From Amyelois transitella (Eukaryota; Arthropoda; Insecta; Lepidoptera; Pyralidae), in contig NC_083535.1 of assembly GCF_032362555.1 (NCBI RefSeq), forward strand, positions 248,001-312,000: a DNA stretch of 64,000 nt, read 5' to 3'. The notes below the pieces were generated by a model. The model was not told the DNA's origin. It made no database searches and saw nothing but the letters and a program-made list of their open reading frames with translations. Below are positions 24,236-34,985 of this stretch, piece after piece (the stretch's first letter is position 1; each line of letters opens with the position of its first letter). Position numbers and translations under genes: made by a program.

Positions 24236-24516
24236 ATAAACAATATTACGTTACGTTGTTTATAGTTGAACGAAGTGAACAATTTAAAAATGAAAATGAA
24301 TGACATGACCCTGCTGATGATACCCACGTGTGTAAATATTACAGAATCCAGATTCCGCTTTCCATTACGTGTTTTGGTTTTTCGTTAGCGACGCCAAAAC
24401 ATCGATACTTTATCGATTTATTACATACACAAACGACCCGCCCCGGCTTCTCACGGGTAGCATTTATAGATATAAACCTTTCGCAGGATATTTCCAACAT
24501 TTAAAACAGTAACAGT

Positions 24517-24771
24517 GTGCCGTATGGTTCCCGGCACCAGTACAAAAAAGAATAAGACCACTCCATTTCCCAAGGATGTCGTAAAAGGCGACTAATGGAT
24601 AGGCTTACAAACTCGGGATTCTTTTTTTAAGCGATGGGCTAGCAACCTGTCACTATTTGAATCTTACTTCTATCACTATGGCAAATAGCTAAACGTGGCC
24701 TATCAGTCTTTTCAAGACTGTTGGCTCTATCTACCCACAAGGGATATAGACGTGACCGTATGTATGTATGT
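24517..24771 (+). repeat. Family A repeat, full-length
   Basis: Both ends present, intergenic between the carbonic anhydrase and the 25555 lipase. Confidence 0.8.
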
Positions 24772-25399
24772 AACACAGTAACAAAATCCGTCTACAACTT
24801 TCCGAAAATACTCGTAGCGCATCCATATTATCATTATTGTCTATTTCTATTTTATTTTGTTGATGCTTTTGGACTTGTTATTTATAAAAAGTTATGTAAA
24901 AAATTATCTCTTTATTTGACTGACTTTACAACAACCAGCATGTTGGTTTCTATGCTCCTAAAAGCTAGCATATGAATAATTAAATATTAATGTCAACAAG
25001 CCAAGAAGAAGCATACTGAAATAATGTGACAATAATAATAGGCTGAACGCTGCACATTAGGATGTATTGCGTAAAGCTATCGGGGTATTTAAAATATCTT
25101 ACTTTCACGCACACTTTCATTAGATTTATGTACTCTGAATATTAAGGAAAGGAATACAAATTAACTACTCAGATTGCTATGATGACTAGATGACAAAGAT
25201 TATAAATTAAAAACAAACCATTTCATAATTCTTTAATATTTTACACACAAAAAAGGAACGTCACAAAAAAGGGACGCTGAAAAAAATTGCTGCATTGTCA
25301 CTTTCTTCTGACAAATCTAAATATTGGTATCAAAGTACAAATAAGTATTTTTCATTGTTGCTAATTTTAGCAGTAACGTGTTCGTTTACAAACTTAACA

Positions 25400-25417
25400 T
25401 TTATTAAAACATTTATT
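25400..25417 (-). terminator. Tandem polyadenylation signals of the 25555 lipase
   Basis: Two AATAAA hexamers on the minus strand (25400-25405 and 25412-25417), about 140-155 bases after the stop codon. Confidence 0.5.
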
Positions 25418-25554
25418 AAATTACATTAAAATAAAGGTAGTAGTAGTATTTAGTAACGGCCTGTGTAAAAAAAAATGTTTAAACACTTAATTTTTTCTTT
25501 GAAAGCATTGACGAACTACATCGACGTACTGATCTAAAATTATTGCATTTTCCA

Positions 25555-26934
25555 TCAATTGAGTTTTATCTCATTTCTAAACGAAGTGTAATTTGTTCCA
25601 TGTTCCAAATATTCAAACACTCTCGGGAATATTAGCCTGTCGGCCGTGGCGCCCCACACGAACTCGGTGTGACTAATTTTCTTGCCGTGAATGACGAAAT
25701 TATCAATCGGGACTCTGATCGTGTAAAATAGTTTCAAAACATCAGGCAGAGTCGCTAACCAGTCTTCACTGGAACTGATCATCGCTATTGGAACTGTCAC
25801 CTCTGATAATGCATATTCTGAAAACATGTCACCGAACTTATGAAATTTCCCACTCGCAGACATCTGCTGGTAATGCTTAATTGTATTTATGGAGCCCCCG
25901 GCCGGCACGTGATAAAGCAACGATGAAATAAACTCGTCTGTCCACTGTGTATACTCCGGTAAGCCACTAAAAAAGAACAGTGGATTCGTGCAAAATATAA
26001 TCAATCCCTTACAATATCTCCTGGCTATGTCGTGTGGGATTTTCCGTTGAGGTAACAGTTCTCTCTCCCCCAACTCTTTTAATAGTGTAAAATTCGATTT
26101 CAATGGACCTTTGATATTGTTCATGTACACCATGGGAGCTAACAGAATTGCTATTCTAAAATACTCGTTGTACCTCGGTTGCGTGGACAACAGCACTAGC
26201 AGGGCTGCGGCTCCCATAGAATGTCCAATGAAATTGATCTCCTCTGTACTATTTTTAACTTTTCTAATATAATCCAAAGCTGCTGGTATATCATAGATTC
26301 CCATTTCATGAAATGAGAAACTCCAATACTCCTCGCAATCAACTTTCATTTCAATGTGTCCTCGTGAATAGTAATTTCCTCTCGCGTTTATCATCCACAC
26401 GTCGTAACCCATGCTGGACAGCAGGTAGGGTAGTGATTTGTTAGCACCCAATAAAATCCAATCGGCAGAACTGCCTAGAAGTCCGTGATGAAGCAAAACT
26501 GTGCCAATTGTTTCGTTCATACAATCATCGACATCAATTCGATGTAAAGTTAACAGATATCCATCACTAGTACTGATGACATGAGACTCCACCTTTTTCC
26601 CGTGAAGTGCTGCCAATTGTGGAGTTGACAAGAAGGCTGGGGGATCCGGCTCCTGGTTCCTGAACTGTTCGCTCGGCACGCTGCTCATTCTTTCAGTTTG
26701 ATACACTACTTTATAGCCTTCCGGAATAGCTTCACTGTGGATAACTATATCATGGTTCAGTCTTCTATTGCCATTTAGTAATGCTTTCACTCTATCACCA
26801 ATTCTTTCAAAAAAATTTGTAACATCTCTTCCAAATTCGTTCATTTTTTCAATCATTATGTCAAAAAATTCAAAGCAATTAATATTTGAAGCTTGTGTCA
26901 CTAAAACTCCTAATATTATTACGAATATCTTCAT
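25555..26934 (-). CDS. Acid lipase (lysosomal/gastric lipase-like), intronless paralogue
   Basis: Single-exon 459-aa acid lipase. Seen: leader MKIFVIILGVLVTQASNINC (1-20); lid-side and oxyanion motif HHGLLGS 149-155; nucleophile elbow GHSMG 237-241 with Ser239; Asp391 in EDW; His422 in ISHTEFVWG; ARGN motif at 184-187. All triad members are present, so it should be catalytic. Compared with the 13622 lipase it shares SFHE-GIYD-PAA-DYI and ILLAP blocks but lacks much of the Lys-rich N-terminal insert. The start is the only plausible ATG: it heads the leader and sits 35-40 nt below a TATA/Inr core promoter (27001-27005, 26969-26973). Two AATAAA signals follow at 25400-25417. Lack of introns in both copies suggests duplication of an already intronless ancestor. 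Secreted or lysosomal location inferred. Confidence 0.92.
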   Translation of the reverse strand: MKIFVIILGVLVTQASNINCFEFFDIMIEKMNEFGRDVTNFFERIGDRVKALLNGNRRLNHDIVIHSEAIPEGYKVVYQTERMSSVPSEQFRNQEPDPPAFLSTPQLAALHGKKVESHVISTSDGYLLTLHRIDVDDCMNETIGTVLLHHGLLGSSADWILLGANKSLPYLLSSMGYDVWMINARGNYYSRGHIEMKVDCEEYWSFSFHEMGIYDIPAALDYIRKVKNSTEEINFIGHSMGAAALLVLLSTQPRYNEYFRIAILLAPMVYMNNIKGPLKSNFTLLKELGERELLPQRKIPHDIARRYCKGLIIFCTNPLFFFSGLPEYTQWTDEFISSLLYHVPAGGSINTIKHYQQMSASGKFHKFGDMFSEYALSEVTVPIAMISSSEDWLATLPDVLKLFYTIRVPIDNFVIHGKKISHTEFVWGATADRLIFPRVFEYLEHGTNYTSFRNEIKLN

Positions 26935-26968
26935 GGTTGGTGTAACGGCGTCGAGAATCCGAGGTTAG

Positions 26969-26973
26969 ACTGA
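26969..26973 (-). promoter_or_regulatory. Initiator (TCAGT) of the 25555 lipase
   Basis: TCAGT on the minus strand, the canonical arthropod Inr, placed about 32 bases after the TATA box. It predicts a 5' UTR of roughly 37 nt. Confidence 0.6.
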
Positions 26974-27000
26974 CTTTGTTTCAGCTTTGGCGCTGGATTG

Positions 27001-27005
27001 TTATA
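27001..27005 (-). promoter_or_regulatory. TATA box of the 25555 lipase
   Basis: TATAA on the minus strand, about 32 bases upstream of an arthropod initiator (TCAGT) and 67 bases upstream of the ATG. The spacing is the expected -31/+1 arrangement. Confidence 0.65.
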
Positions 27006-27212
27006 ATTTCATTATTCATTAGTTTACAATATCAAACAATGGACAACGGGTCATAATGGCATCAACGTTACAATTAAGCAATAATAATTGATAGATACGT
27101 ATCATTGGACAATTAAATGATTCATTATAAGAGACGCCCTTAGGACTACTCAAATTAGATTAAGCAGCTCTTTTGATATCAAAGTTTAATATACACTTTT
27201 ATCTTGATTTAA

Positions 27213-27386
27213 TACCCATGGATGCCGTAAAAGGCGACTAAGGGACAGGCATATAAACTTGAGACTCAATTCCATTATAAAGCCGAATACACGATATACA
27301 GCCAAACGTCGCCTTTTAGTCTTTTCAAGACTGTTGGCTTTGTCTACCCCGCAAGGGATATAGACGTGAATATATGTATATATGCA
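27213..27386 (+). repeat. Family A repeat, 5'-truncated
   Basis: From CCCATGGATGCCGTAAAAGG to the TATG-like tail, with an internal deletion. Confidence 0.65.
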
Positions 27387-27399
27387 TAATTTTTTCATT

Positions 27400-28620
27400 T
27401 AACATGCAGAACCATAAAATACAGAATGTAGGTTACAGTGATTCCCACACGATTATGCGGAAAAATTAAATATACCGTGAAGCCACCCTAGCTTCTTCCA
27501 GTTTGGGGAAGTTTCTTTCTTAACGACGTAAACAATTTAAATCTAATGCAATATGCAGACCCGGGCGACTCTCCCCCCCCTCCTCTACACCCCCCACTCC
27601 CTCTTACCTGTCTTTATAAAAAAATCACCCTTATTCGTATCGCGTAAACCAAACCTAAGGTCATTCGCGAAATTACTGTTAATTTTCCAAAATGATATGG
27701 GTTACATTGAATTTAATTTATTTATAACCCAGAAAAAAGAGGGTGTTATAAGTTAGTATGTATATCACATCGATTAGCAGCCATAGAACCATTTAAATGT
27801 AGCATTTTTGTAAAAAGAGTTATTTATATCTTTTAGGTTACATTTCTTGTTCTTAAGAAAAATGAGAACAATATTTTTTTAAGGAATTTATAAGCTTATC
27901 CTTGGACCGGCTTTTACAATCTGCACGCAAAATCAGCTGTGCAAACGCTTGCAAAGTCGAAACAGTCTGTGATTAAAATGACCAGTATTTTATAATCGAT
28001 AATTACAAATAAAAGTAAATAGTATTGCCGAGAGCGGCAGATGTCCACCCGAACGGACTTCTGGAAAATCCATCGGACGGCGGCAAAAGCTTTTAATTAT
28101 TACATGCTTTTTTTTTAATTTCACAGATTCTAGATGGAAAAATTGTGTGATTTTTCTGTGTATATTCGACGAAAACAATCCTGGTACTTACTAAATAAAT
28201 GAGAACATCTGTGGTCCTTAAATTTCAAAGCTGACTCTTGTCAATGGAGTTAAATGGAGCGTCCTCCATTCATCTCTTTTGTATGTATTTGTTTTTTTAT
28301 TTGTTGGTATGTTGTTACTTTACTTTTTGCTTAATTAATCGAAATTGATCGAAATGTTTTATTCTTGGTCTTCCATTTCGTCTCTTCGCATGAATATTTC
28401 CTTCTAAAAAAGTTTTTAGAAATCGTCATGACTGATTAAATGTCCAAACATTCTCACTCACTTATTTTCAATCGTTTTTAAAATGATTCCTTCTCTCTTT
28501 TTTTGAATAACACTCTACACACTATCTCAATAACAGATAAAAAAAACAGTGACTCTTTTCTGAATTATTTACATTAGGTAATTTTTTATTAACTTTAGAT
28601 TTTAATAACACAAAAAGTCC
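27400..28620. other. No feature recognised
   Basis: No coding signal; contains a C-rich run at 27560-27605 and long T-rich stretches. 28860-29860 likewise has only the 28935-29040 repeat fragment, a C run at 29217-29231 and a Helitron-like stretch near 29440-29600. Confidence 0.4.
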
Positions 28621-29861
28621 TTTTACAGTGGACAAAAACATCGTGAGGAACCCTGCACATTCAGGCAGCTGGATGTGTATGACTTCAACGGTGAGAAGCG
28701 ACTTTTGACTAACCTCCGTAAAAAAACCTGACTCACATAAGACATGAACCCTGGACTCCTCAACATAGTAGTGAGGGGGTAAGGTAACATACAATGTTAC
28801 ATTCACTAAAAAATTTAAGCGTCTTCCTATTACCGTTATTAATATTGCGCTAAAGAAATCCACAATAAAACCTTTATTATAATACCTTTAATATTTTTCC
28901 CTTTTCAGTATTATTTTAGATTCTTAGCTAACACGGTTTATGAGATACAGCCTGATGACCAAAAACGGACAGACAAACAGACAGCGGAGGCAAATATAAG
29001 GTCGCGTTTTACCTTTTAGGTTTACGGAACCCTAAAAAAGTTCATAGCTCAATACAGCAATGAAATTGGCAAAATCAACATTCTCACACAATCGAGTTAT
29101 TAAAACAAATATGAATAAAAACAAAAACTCGGTGTAATAATAAAGGCGCAATAAAACACTGCGATTTGTACGTAACTGCAGAGGCACGGCAACACCAGGC
29201 TCATACAAAATGCAGCTCCCCCCCCCCCTCCCCGGCCCACCCTCGCCCGATACCCCCCATTTATAAATGATTCGAGCTCAATTTCCCTGCTCGCCTTGCA
29301 ATATTGTTTGACTTGTAGACAGGACACCAAAATCTGAGATTTTACAAAAAATACGACTTAGAGTATATTTGGAAATCCATCTAACGATATAGATTGTTAC
29401 ACTTCATTTTTCGATTTTCATGAGCTTTGGTTACTCTCAGTTTGACCTGTTTGTATGTATGTTTGTCCGCGATTATCTCGCGTTTCGCTAAACCGATTCC
29501 GATGCGGTTTTCAGAAAAGTGTTTGTTACGTTTGGGAACCGGTTCAAAAAGTTAACCGACTACAAAAAGGGAGGATTTTGATTGGAGCCGGTTTTCTTTT
29601 TGAAAACTTATTAGTGACCATTGTCACATATATACAAAATGTAAAATGAAGTTGATTGCAGCATGGTCACACTATGAGTCTGGCTCTGAAGGTTTCCTCA
29701 AGATTTTCCCTCGCCTTAAGAACATTATAGCAATCAATAAAGGTAGTTAATATATATAACTCCGAAAAATCATTGGAATAAGACCTGCTGTATATTTAAA
29801 GCTGTGCTTCACCCTGTGCATCAGAGTTTGTATTCGGGCATCTTAACCGTTCAACCACTGA

Positions 29862-30059
29862 TGGCCTCTGTGGCGGAATCCCGGCCAGAGCATGACGAGA
29901 AACGAACTTTCTCTGATTGGCCTGGGTCTTGGATGTTTATCTATATAAGTATTTATTTTAAAATATAGTATCGTTGAGTTAGTATCTCGTAACACAAGTC
30001 TCGAACTTACTTCGCAGCTAACTCAATCTGTGTAATTTGTCCCGTATATATTTATTTAT
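29862..30059 (+). repeat. Family C SINE, internal deletion across the tRNA head
   Basis: CTCTGTGGCG runs directly into GAATCCCGGCC, losing the rest of the A box and the anticodon half; the body to TTTGTCCCGTATAT is kept. Confidence 0.7.
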
Positions 30060-30328
30060 TTACCCCCGCTCTCCAAAACAGGTCTTAGTATATTTTTGTT
30101 TAATTACGCCGCACCTTTGAGAATTAAATTAGTAAGAAGCACAATTTGGAGCCCCGTGTTTGTAGCTACCCTTATTTCGTTTTCACTCGACGTACCATTT
30201 TTAGGTGTCTCAGATGAATTCGCTTCACAAAAGAAGGGTAAATTTAATTTATTTGTTTTTAATATGAGCGTATTCTTTTTTAAACTTGGTATTATTTTCT
30301 GACTGTCAGTCGTCTTCCTCCTGGCTTG

Positions 30329-30640
30329 AGTCCCGGTTGCATCCTCACAGCTCTGGAGAGGTGCCCGGGGTATGCCTTTGAACATCCTGGATTGGGTGAG
30401 TCAGGTTTTTACACGAAGCAACTCTCATATGACCTCCGTACCGTTTGCTTGAAAACCTAACCCGCATTGGATCCATGGTTACACATCCATTTGCCTGAAT
30501 GTCGAGATTTCCTCTACTATGTTTTCCCTCATCGTAAGAGCATCGGTTCATTGCAATGTACATAACTTCCAAAATTATCATTGGTTCATGGCCGATACTT
30601 GTGCCTATGCGCATTACATATTTTAACCTTACCGATTCAT
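30329..30640 (+). repeat. Family D SINE-like repeat, near full-length
   Basis: Same order of blocks as 22955; the uninterrupted reference for the nested copy at 3979. Confidence 0.65.
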
Positions 30641-31256
30641 CTATTATATTCTATCTGTCACTGACCACTCTGAATTTCATTTTCCTCACAAAAAAGTGAC
30701 CTTTGAGAGACTTGCATTATTGGCTCTGCTTATACGATCAAAGATTGAGTAAGTCAGTTAATAACACAAAACGGCTCCCGTGTAACTTTTGGGATCTAAT
30801 TTTATCGGATTTAAGTCTTTACCCTACGGTCGACAGAACTAATAATCTTCTTAATTCTCTGGTTGACCAAACAATGAAATCGGGATTAAAAGAAAGCAGC
30901 AGGTTGTTTTTTTTTTAATTAACACGATGAAATTGAAGAGGCTGGGCCTACATCTTATTTATTTATCGTAGAAGACAGATGACCTGATGATCGACACGCA
31001 AAAGGTTAGAAGCCACGGGCAAAATGTAGTATTAATAACACGGACAAATAAAACAGAATTAATAATCCTATGCATATTTCAGCAACTAATTCGGGCACGG
31101 TGGCGATACAATTAGGGGCGTCCCCTTCCGAATGCACCCCTCGAAAAAAGTTAGTTTTCATAATAACTCGTACCCTCCGATTTTTAATTAAAAAAATGAT
31201 TATCACTAACATTATTAATGCAAAATCTTGTTAATGTTAATTAGTATGAAATTTTA

Positions 31257-31516
31257 GTGTCGTGTGGTTCCCGGCACCAGTACAAAAAGAATAGGACCAC
31301 TCCATCTCCTTCCCGTGGATGTCGTAAAAGGCGACTAAGGGATAGGCTTACAAACTTGAGATTCTTTTTTTGGGCGATAAGCTAGCAACCTGTCACTATT
31401 CGAGTCTCAATTCTATCTTAAAGCCAAATAGCTGAACGGCCTATCAGTCCGCTAAGGACTGTTGGCTCTGTCTACCCCGCAAGGGATATAGACGTGATTA
31501 TATGTATGTATGTATG
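31257..31516 (+). repeat. Family A repeat, full-length
   Basis: Both ends present. Confidence 0.8.
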
Positions 31517-31566
31517 AAATTTTATGACGAAGTCGCCTCAATGTTTGTGTCTTCTAGCAGACATTT

Positions 31567-31733
31567 AAACTTGAGATACTTCTTCCAGGCGATGGGCCAG
31601 CAACCTGTCACTATTTAAATCTCAACTCCATCATTAAGCCTCACAGCTGAACGTGGTCTTTTAGTTTTAGCAAGAGTATTGGCTCTGTTTACCCCGTTAG
31701 AAAAAAGACGTGAGTAATAGTGAGTATATGTAA
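31567..31733 (+). repeat. Family A repeat, degenerate
   Basis: GGCGATGGGCCAGCAACCTG core and a mutated tail, just after the full copy at 31257. Confidence 0.5.
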
Positions 31734-32155
31734 GAATTGGAATCTCAACACAATTATACTCGTATTTACGCCGAGCGAGTGTGGTTTGCCGTTAATTTTT
31801 TTTTAACATAGATAAAGAAAAAATTATAAAGGTCCAAAACGGGATGTAAAACATAAAGCATTGCCTCCCCGAGTAGGTACCTACTAAGTACTGCATTTTT
31901 AACAAGAGAAAAACCATTTAATTTTCTGATCCCCTCATTTCGCCTTTGAAGTAAGTAGTTACACATTGCTTTGACGCTAATTAAAAACGTTGCGTTTCTA
32001 TTCAAGGAAATTACATTTTGGTTCTTTCTCTTCGTCTTTGATAAATTCTAAGCTGTGAGGTCTATCGTAGGTCGTAGTCATGTTGAATTCTTAGCAAAAT
32101 TCCATGGACTGTCAAATCAAAATACTATTAACATACGTCACTTTTGTATAAGTAC

Positions 32156-32278
32156 CTTACGGAGGATTCAGAGTCAACAATCTCGAAATAACTAAAAACC
32201 CAAATTCAGTTAAATGGCATAATGATGGAATTGAGATTCAGATGTTGAAGATTGTCAGTCCGTATAAAAGAACAATCC
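32156..32278 (-). repeat. Family A repeat, degenerate, abutting the miniature LTR element
   Basis: CAACAATCTCGAAATAAC and AATGATGGAATTGAGATTCA blocks; interrupted or ended by the LTR at 32279. Confidence 0.45.
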
Positions 32279-32533
32279 TGTAGCGGGAGCGATGATTCGG
32301 CTCGACCGCCACCAAAGGGAAGATCTTCCGCCAGGCTAGGTGTTATGCCTGGGGAACCGCGGCTCCGACGGTGTTGTGTCGGAGGTTGTATATATAGCTC
32401 CAATCCGTGAAATCTTTGAAATCGCGTCTTAGATTCTTCGCTGCTATTGGTTGAGCGCGTCAATTTCTTCGCGATGATTGACAGTTATTGTGAGATTGGA
32501 TGTTGTGACGAGTGGCGTAGAGATGGCGCCACA
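32279..32533 (-). repeat. 3' LTR of the miniature element
   Basis: 255 bp, TG...CA on the minus strand. Differs from the partner LTR by scattered substitutions, mostly in the block at 32480-32503. Confidence 0.8.
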
Positions 32534-32550
32534 GTACTCCCCCCCAAGAC
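32534..32550 (-). other. Polypurine tract
   Basis: Minus-strand CTTGGGGGGGGAGTAC directly before the 3' LTR; expected primer for plus-strand synthesis. A second copy is at 33260-33275. Confidence 0.6.
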
Positions 32551-32984
32551 CGGAGGTCTGAAGTCTTGATCTTGCTGTGCAATCTGTGCTTCAGTAGCTT
32601 GCAAGTGCCAGTTGTCTTCCAGTGAGTCGGAAGTTGCTCGAAGTCCTAGTGAGTCAGGAGTGAGCCGTTGCGTTGCTCGTAGTCTGCGGTGAGTCGAGAC
32701 AGTAGAGAGCGAAGTCGACTTGTTGGCGCCGGGAGATATCGTGCAGAGCTGCCACGCTGGAGAGAAGAGCGGCCGTCGAAGAGATCCAGGCGTGGGCTGC
32801 GGTAGATGTGCGGTCGCTGAAGTCGATGAGAGTGAGTGCGGGTGGAGACAGGACCAGGAAGCTCGTTGCGTTGGCTGCGATGGACCTGCTGCGATACCCA
32901 GTTGCTGGCTTGCTGTGAGACTGCTTGCAGAGTGAGGAGTGATGCTGAGGATTGGAGTTGATGATGATGGAGAAGGTTGCTTCC

Positions 32985-33003
32985 AATCACGTCGGGGTCA
33001 CCA
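32985..33003 (-). other. Primer-binding site, tRNA-Trp type
   Basis: Minus-strand TGGTGACCCCGACGTGATT, one base after the LTR end. Its complement ends CGGGGTCACCA, matching the conserved 3' end of eukaryotic cytosolic tRNA-Trp as I know it. Confidence 0.7.
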
Positions 33004-33004
33004 A

Positions 33005-33259
33005 TGTAGCGGGAGCGATGATTCGGCTCGACCGCCACCAAAGGGAAGATCTTCCGCCAGGCTAGGTGTTATGCCTGGGGAACCGCGGCTCCGACGATGT
33101 TGTGTCGGAGGTTGTATATATAGCTCCAATCCATGAAATCTTTGAAATCGCGTCTTAGATTCTTCGCTGCTATTGGTTGAGCGCGTCAATTTCTTCGCGA
33201 TGATTGACATTAGTTGTTTGATTTGATGTTGTGACGAGTGGCGTAGAGATGTCGCCACA
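33005..33259 (-). repeat. 5' LTR of the miniature element
   Basis: 255 bp, TG...CA on the minus strand, same length as its partner; followed (minus strand) within two bases by the primer-binding site. Confidence 0.8.
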
Positions 33260-33310
33260 GTACTCCCCCCCAAGACCGGAGGTCTGATAATTGTTTATTT
33301 AATACATATC

Positions 33311-33450
33311 TACATACATATAATCACGTCTTTATCCTTTACGGGGTAGACAGGGCCGACCGTCTTAAAAATATTGAGACACTACTAAATGATAGAATTA
33401 GGATCCAAAAACAAAGATGAAAGTCAAGATTACTAACCAGGTTAATTTAG
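33311..33450 (-). repeat. Family A repeat, partial
   Basis: ATAATCACGTCTTTATCC tail end and body; starts 25 bases beyond the PPT remnant of the LTR array. Confidence 0.5.
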
Positions 33451-33681
33451 CCATTCCCTAAATTGGCTTTTCTTCATTATTATATCAGCAGGAAAGCTAT
33501 ACTACTATATTCTTATTAAAATACTAAATGACACACAGTGAGCCGTATAGTGTAAGGTCAGGCATACACTTGCATACATACATAGCCTATATACCTTTGT
33601 TGATACTCGTATGACTTGTTGAAGCTGCATCAAAAACTGCATCAAAACATTTAAGTTTTTTCTCAAAATGGTGTTAATGAA

Positions 33682-33935
33682 TGTAGCGGGAGCGATGATT
33701 CGGCTCGACCGCCACCAAAGGGAAGATCTTCCGCCAGGCTAGGTGTTATGCCTGGGGAACCGCGCGACAGACGATGTTGTGTCGGAGGTTGTATTTATGC
33801 TCCAATCCATGAAATCTTTGAAATCGCGATTTGAATTCTTCGCTGCTATTGGCTGAGCGCGTCAATTTCTTCGCGATGATTGACAGTAGTTGTGTGATTT
33901 GATGTTGTAACGAGTGGCGTAGAGATGTCGCCACA
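33682..33935 (-). repeat. Solo LTR of the miniature element family
   Basis: 254 bp, same termini as the LTRs at 32279 and 33005. Flanked by TGAA on both sides (33678-33681 and 33936-33939), a 4-bp target-site duplication, so it is a separate insertion reduced to one LTR by recombination. Confidence 0.8.
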
Positions 33936-34370
33936 TGAAAAACAAAATTATATCAATTTTTTTTTTTGTTTCAAGCCAAGCTCTCTCAAAAGCAGGCCAA
34001 GTCAAATCAAAATAGTTTTCTCACAAATAACCTTATTTTTTCCGTTAAAACTTTAATCGTTTTTGACGACCAGGGCCTAAGTAACAAGGACGCAGCGAGG
34101 CGAATAATGAAAATGGCAATACGTTTGTTGGAAATAGCCTAAAACCAGCGGCGGGAGTTCACGATTGCACTCAGAACTTTGGGCCCGCATAAATTTCAGA
34201 CATTATATTGGTATGCAGTTGCAATGCAACTTTCATTTGGTATAGAGTTTTCTCCGTTAGTTTTCTGTAATCAATTGCTTTCTCTTGTCGAGATCTTAGG
34301 AAATATGAAGAAAGAAAGGAGGAAAATATGATAATTTTTTAAAAAAAATACAAATTAAAATATGACAATT

Positions 34371-34618
34371 TACATACATACATAAAAACACGCCTCTTTC
34401 CCGGAGGGGTAGGCAGAGACTACCTCTTTCCACTTGCCAAGATCTCTGCATACTTCCTTCGCTTCATCCACATTCATAACTCTCTTCATGCAAGCTCGGC
34501 GGTTTCGGGTACTTTTGACCTGACCCTTTACCAGGACGTCCTTAATTTGATCAAGATACGTTCGTCTAGGTCTTCCCACCCCGATCTTTCCGTTCACACT
34601 CACAATTTACAACCCAAA
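34371..34618 (-). repeat. Family B: 3' end of an RTE-like LINE with a coding remnant
   Basis: Minus-strand frame reads VGRPRRTYLDQIKDVLVKG and EVCRDLGKWKEVVSAYPSG, the GRPRR...RWK-type tail typical of the C-terminus of RTE-like endonuclease-reverse transcriptases. It ends in the TATG tail. Longest family B copy here. Confidence 0.6.
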
Positions 34619-34716
34619 ATATATCAAAAATTCTCCGCTCAGCAAATGTATACATAAAGTTTTTAAAAGACAGCCTACTGTCTTAACAGAAAGGACAAGT
34701 TCAACTGTATGACTTA

Positions 34717-34955
34717 ATAGAATAGAATATAATAGAATGGAATAGATTTATTTTCAAAATTGAATACAAGGTATCACTTATTGACGTCACATCACTTAAA
34801 TCGAATTATAACTACTACCGCTTCCAAAGCGCATGTGTAGAAGAAGCGAAGGAACAAACTGCACTGCAGCATTTTCGTTCGACGTCAATATACAAATATA
34901 GATCTCTTAAATCTAAATCATAGACGAATGCACATTGTCTTCATTAAAAACATGA
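34717..34955 (-). repeat. Family F: 3' end of a LINE with an ATTCT-repeat tail
   Basis: On the minus strand it ends AATAAATCTATTCTATTC, i.e. a polyadenylation-like hexamer and a short tandem tail as in CR1-type LINEs. Body includes CCGCTTCTTCTACACATGCG. Confidence 0.65.
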
Positions 34956-34985
34956 ATAAATGTAGATCAAGTTATTTCAATACGA

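Larger units (their letters stand above)
32279..33286 (-). mobile_element. Miniature LTR retrotransposon (TRIM-like) with tRNA-Trp-type primer-binding site
   Basis: Two 255-bp direct repeats (32279-32533 and 33005-33259) flank 471 bp without a credible gene. Read on the minus strand, each LTR begins TG and ends CA. Next to the 5' LTR lies TGGTGACCCCGACGTGATT, complementary to the known tRNA-Trp 3' end including CCA. Next to the 3' LTR is a G-run polypurine tract. The LTRs differ at only about ten positions. Another 27 bases of the PPT side of the internal region continue past the right LTR (33260-33286), so this is a fragment of a tandem LTR-internal-LTR-internal array. It must be mobilised in trans, if at all. 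Confidence 0.8.

Noticed and set aside
28522..28863. 113-codon minus-strand ORF
   Set aside because: Overlaps a degenerate family D fragment, no motif, and biased Leu/Phe/Val content from AT-rich DNA.
30345..30614. 89-codon minus-strand ORF
   Set aside because: Contained entirely in a family D repeat; disrupted in other copies.
32646..33041. 131-codon minus-strand ORF inside the miniature LTR element
   Set aside because: It overlaps the primer-binding site and LTR, another frame of the same DNA is also open (110 codons), and composition is low-complexity Ser/Arg with no retroviral motif; most likely a chance frame in GC-rich DNA.
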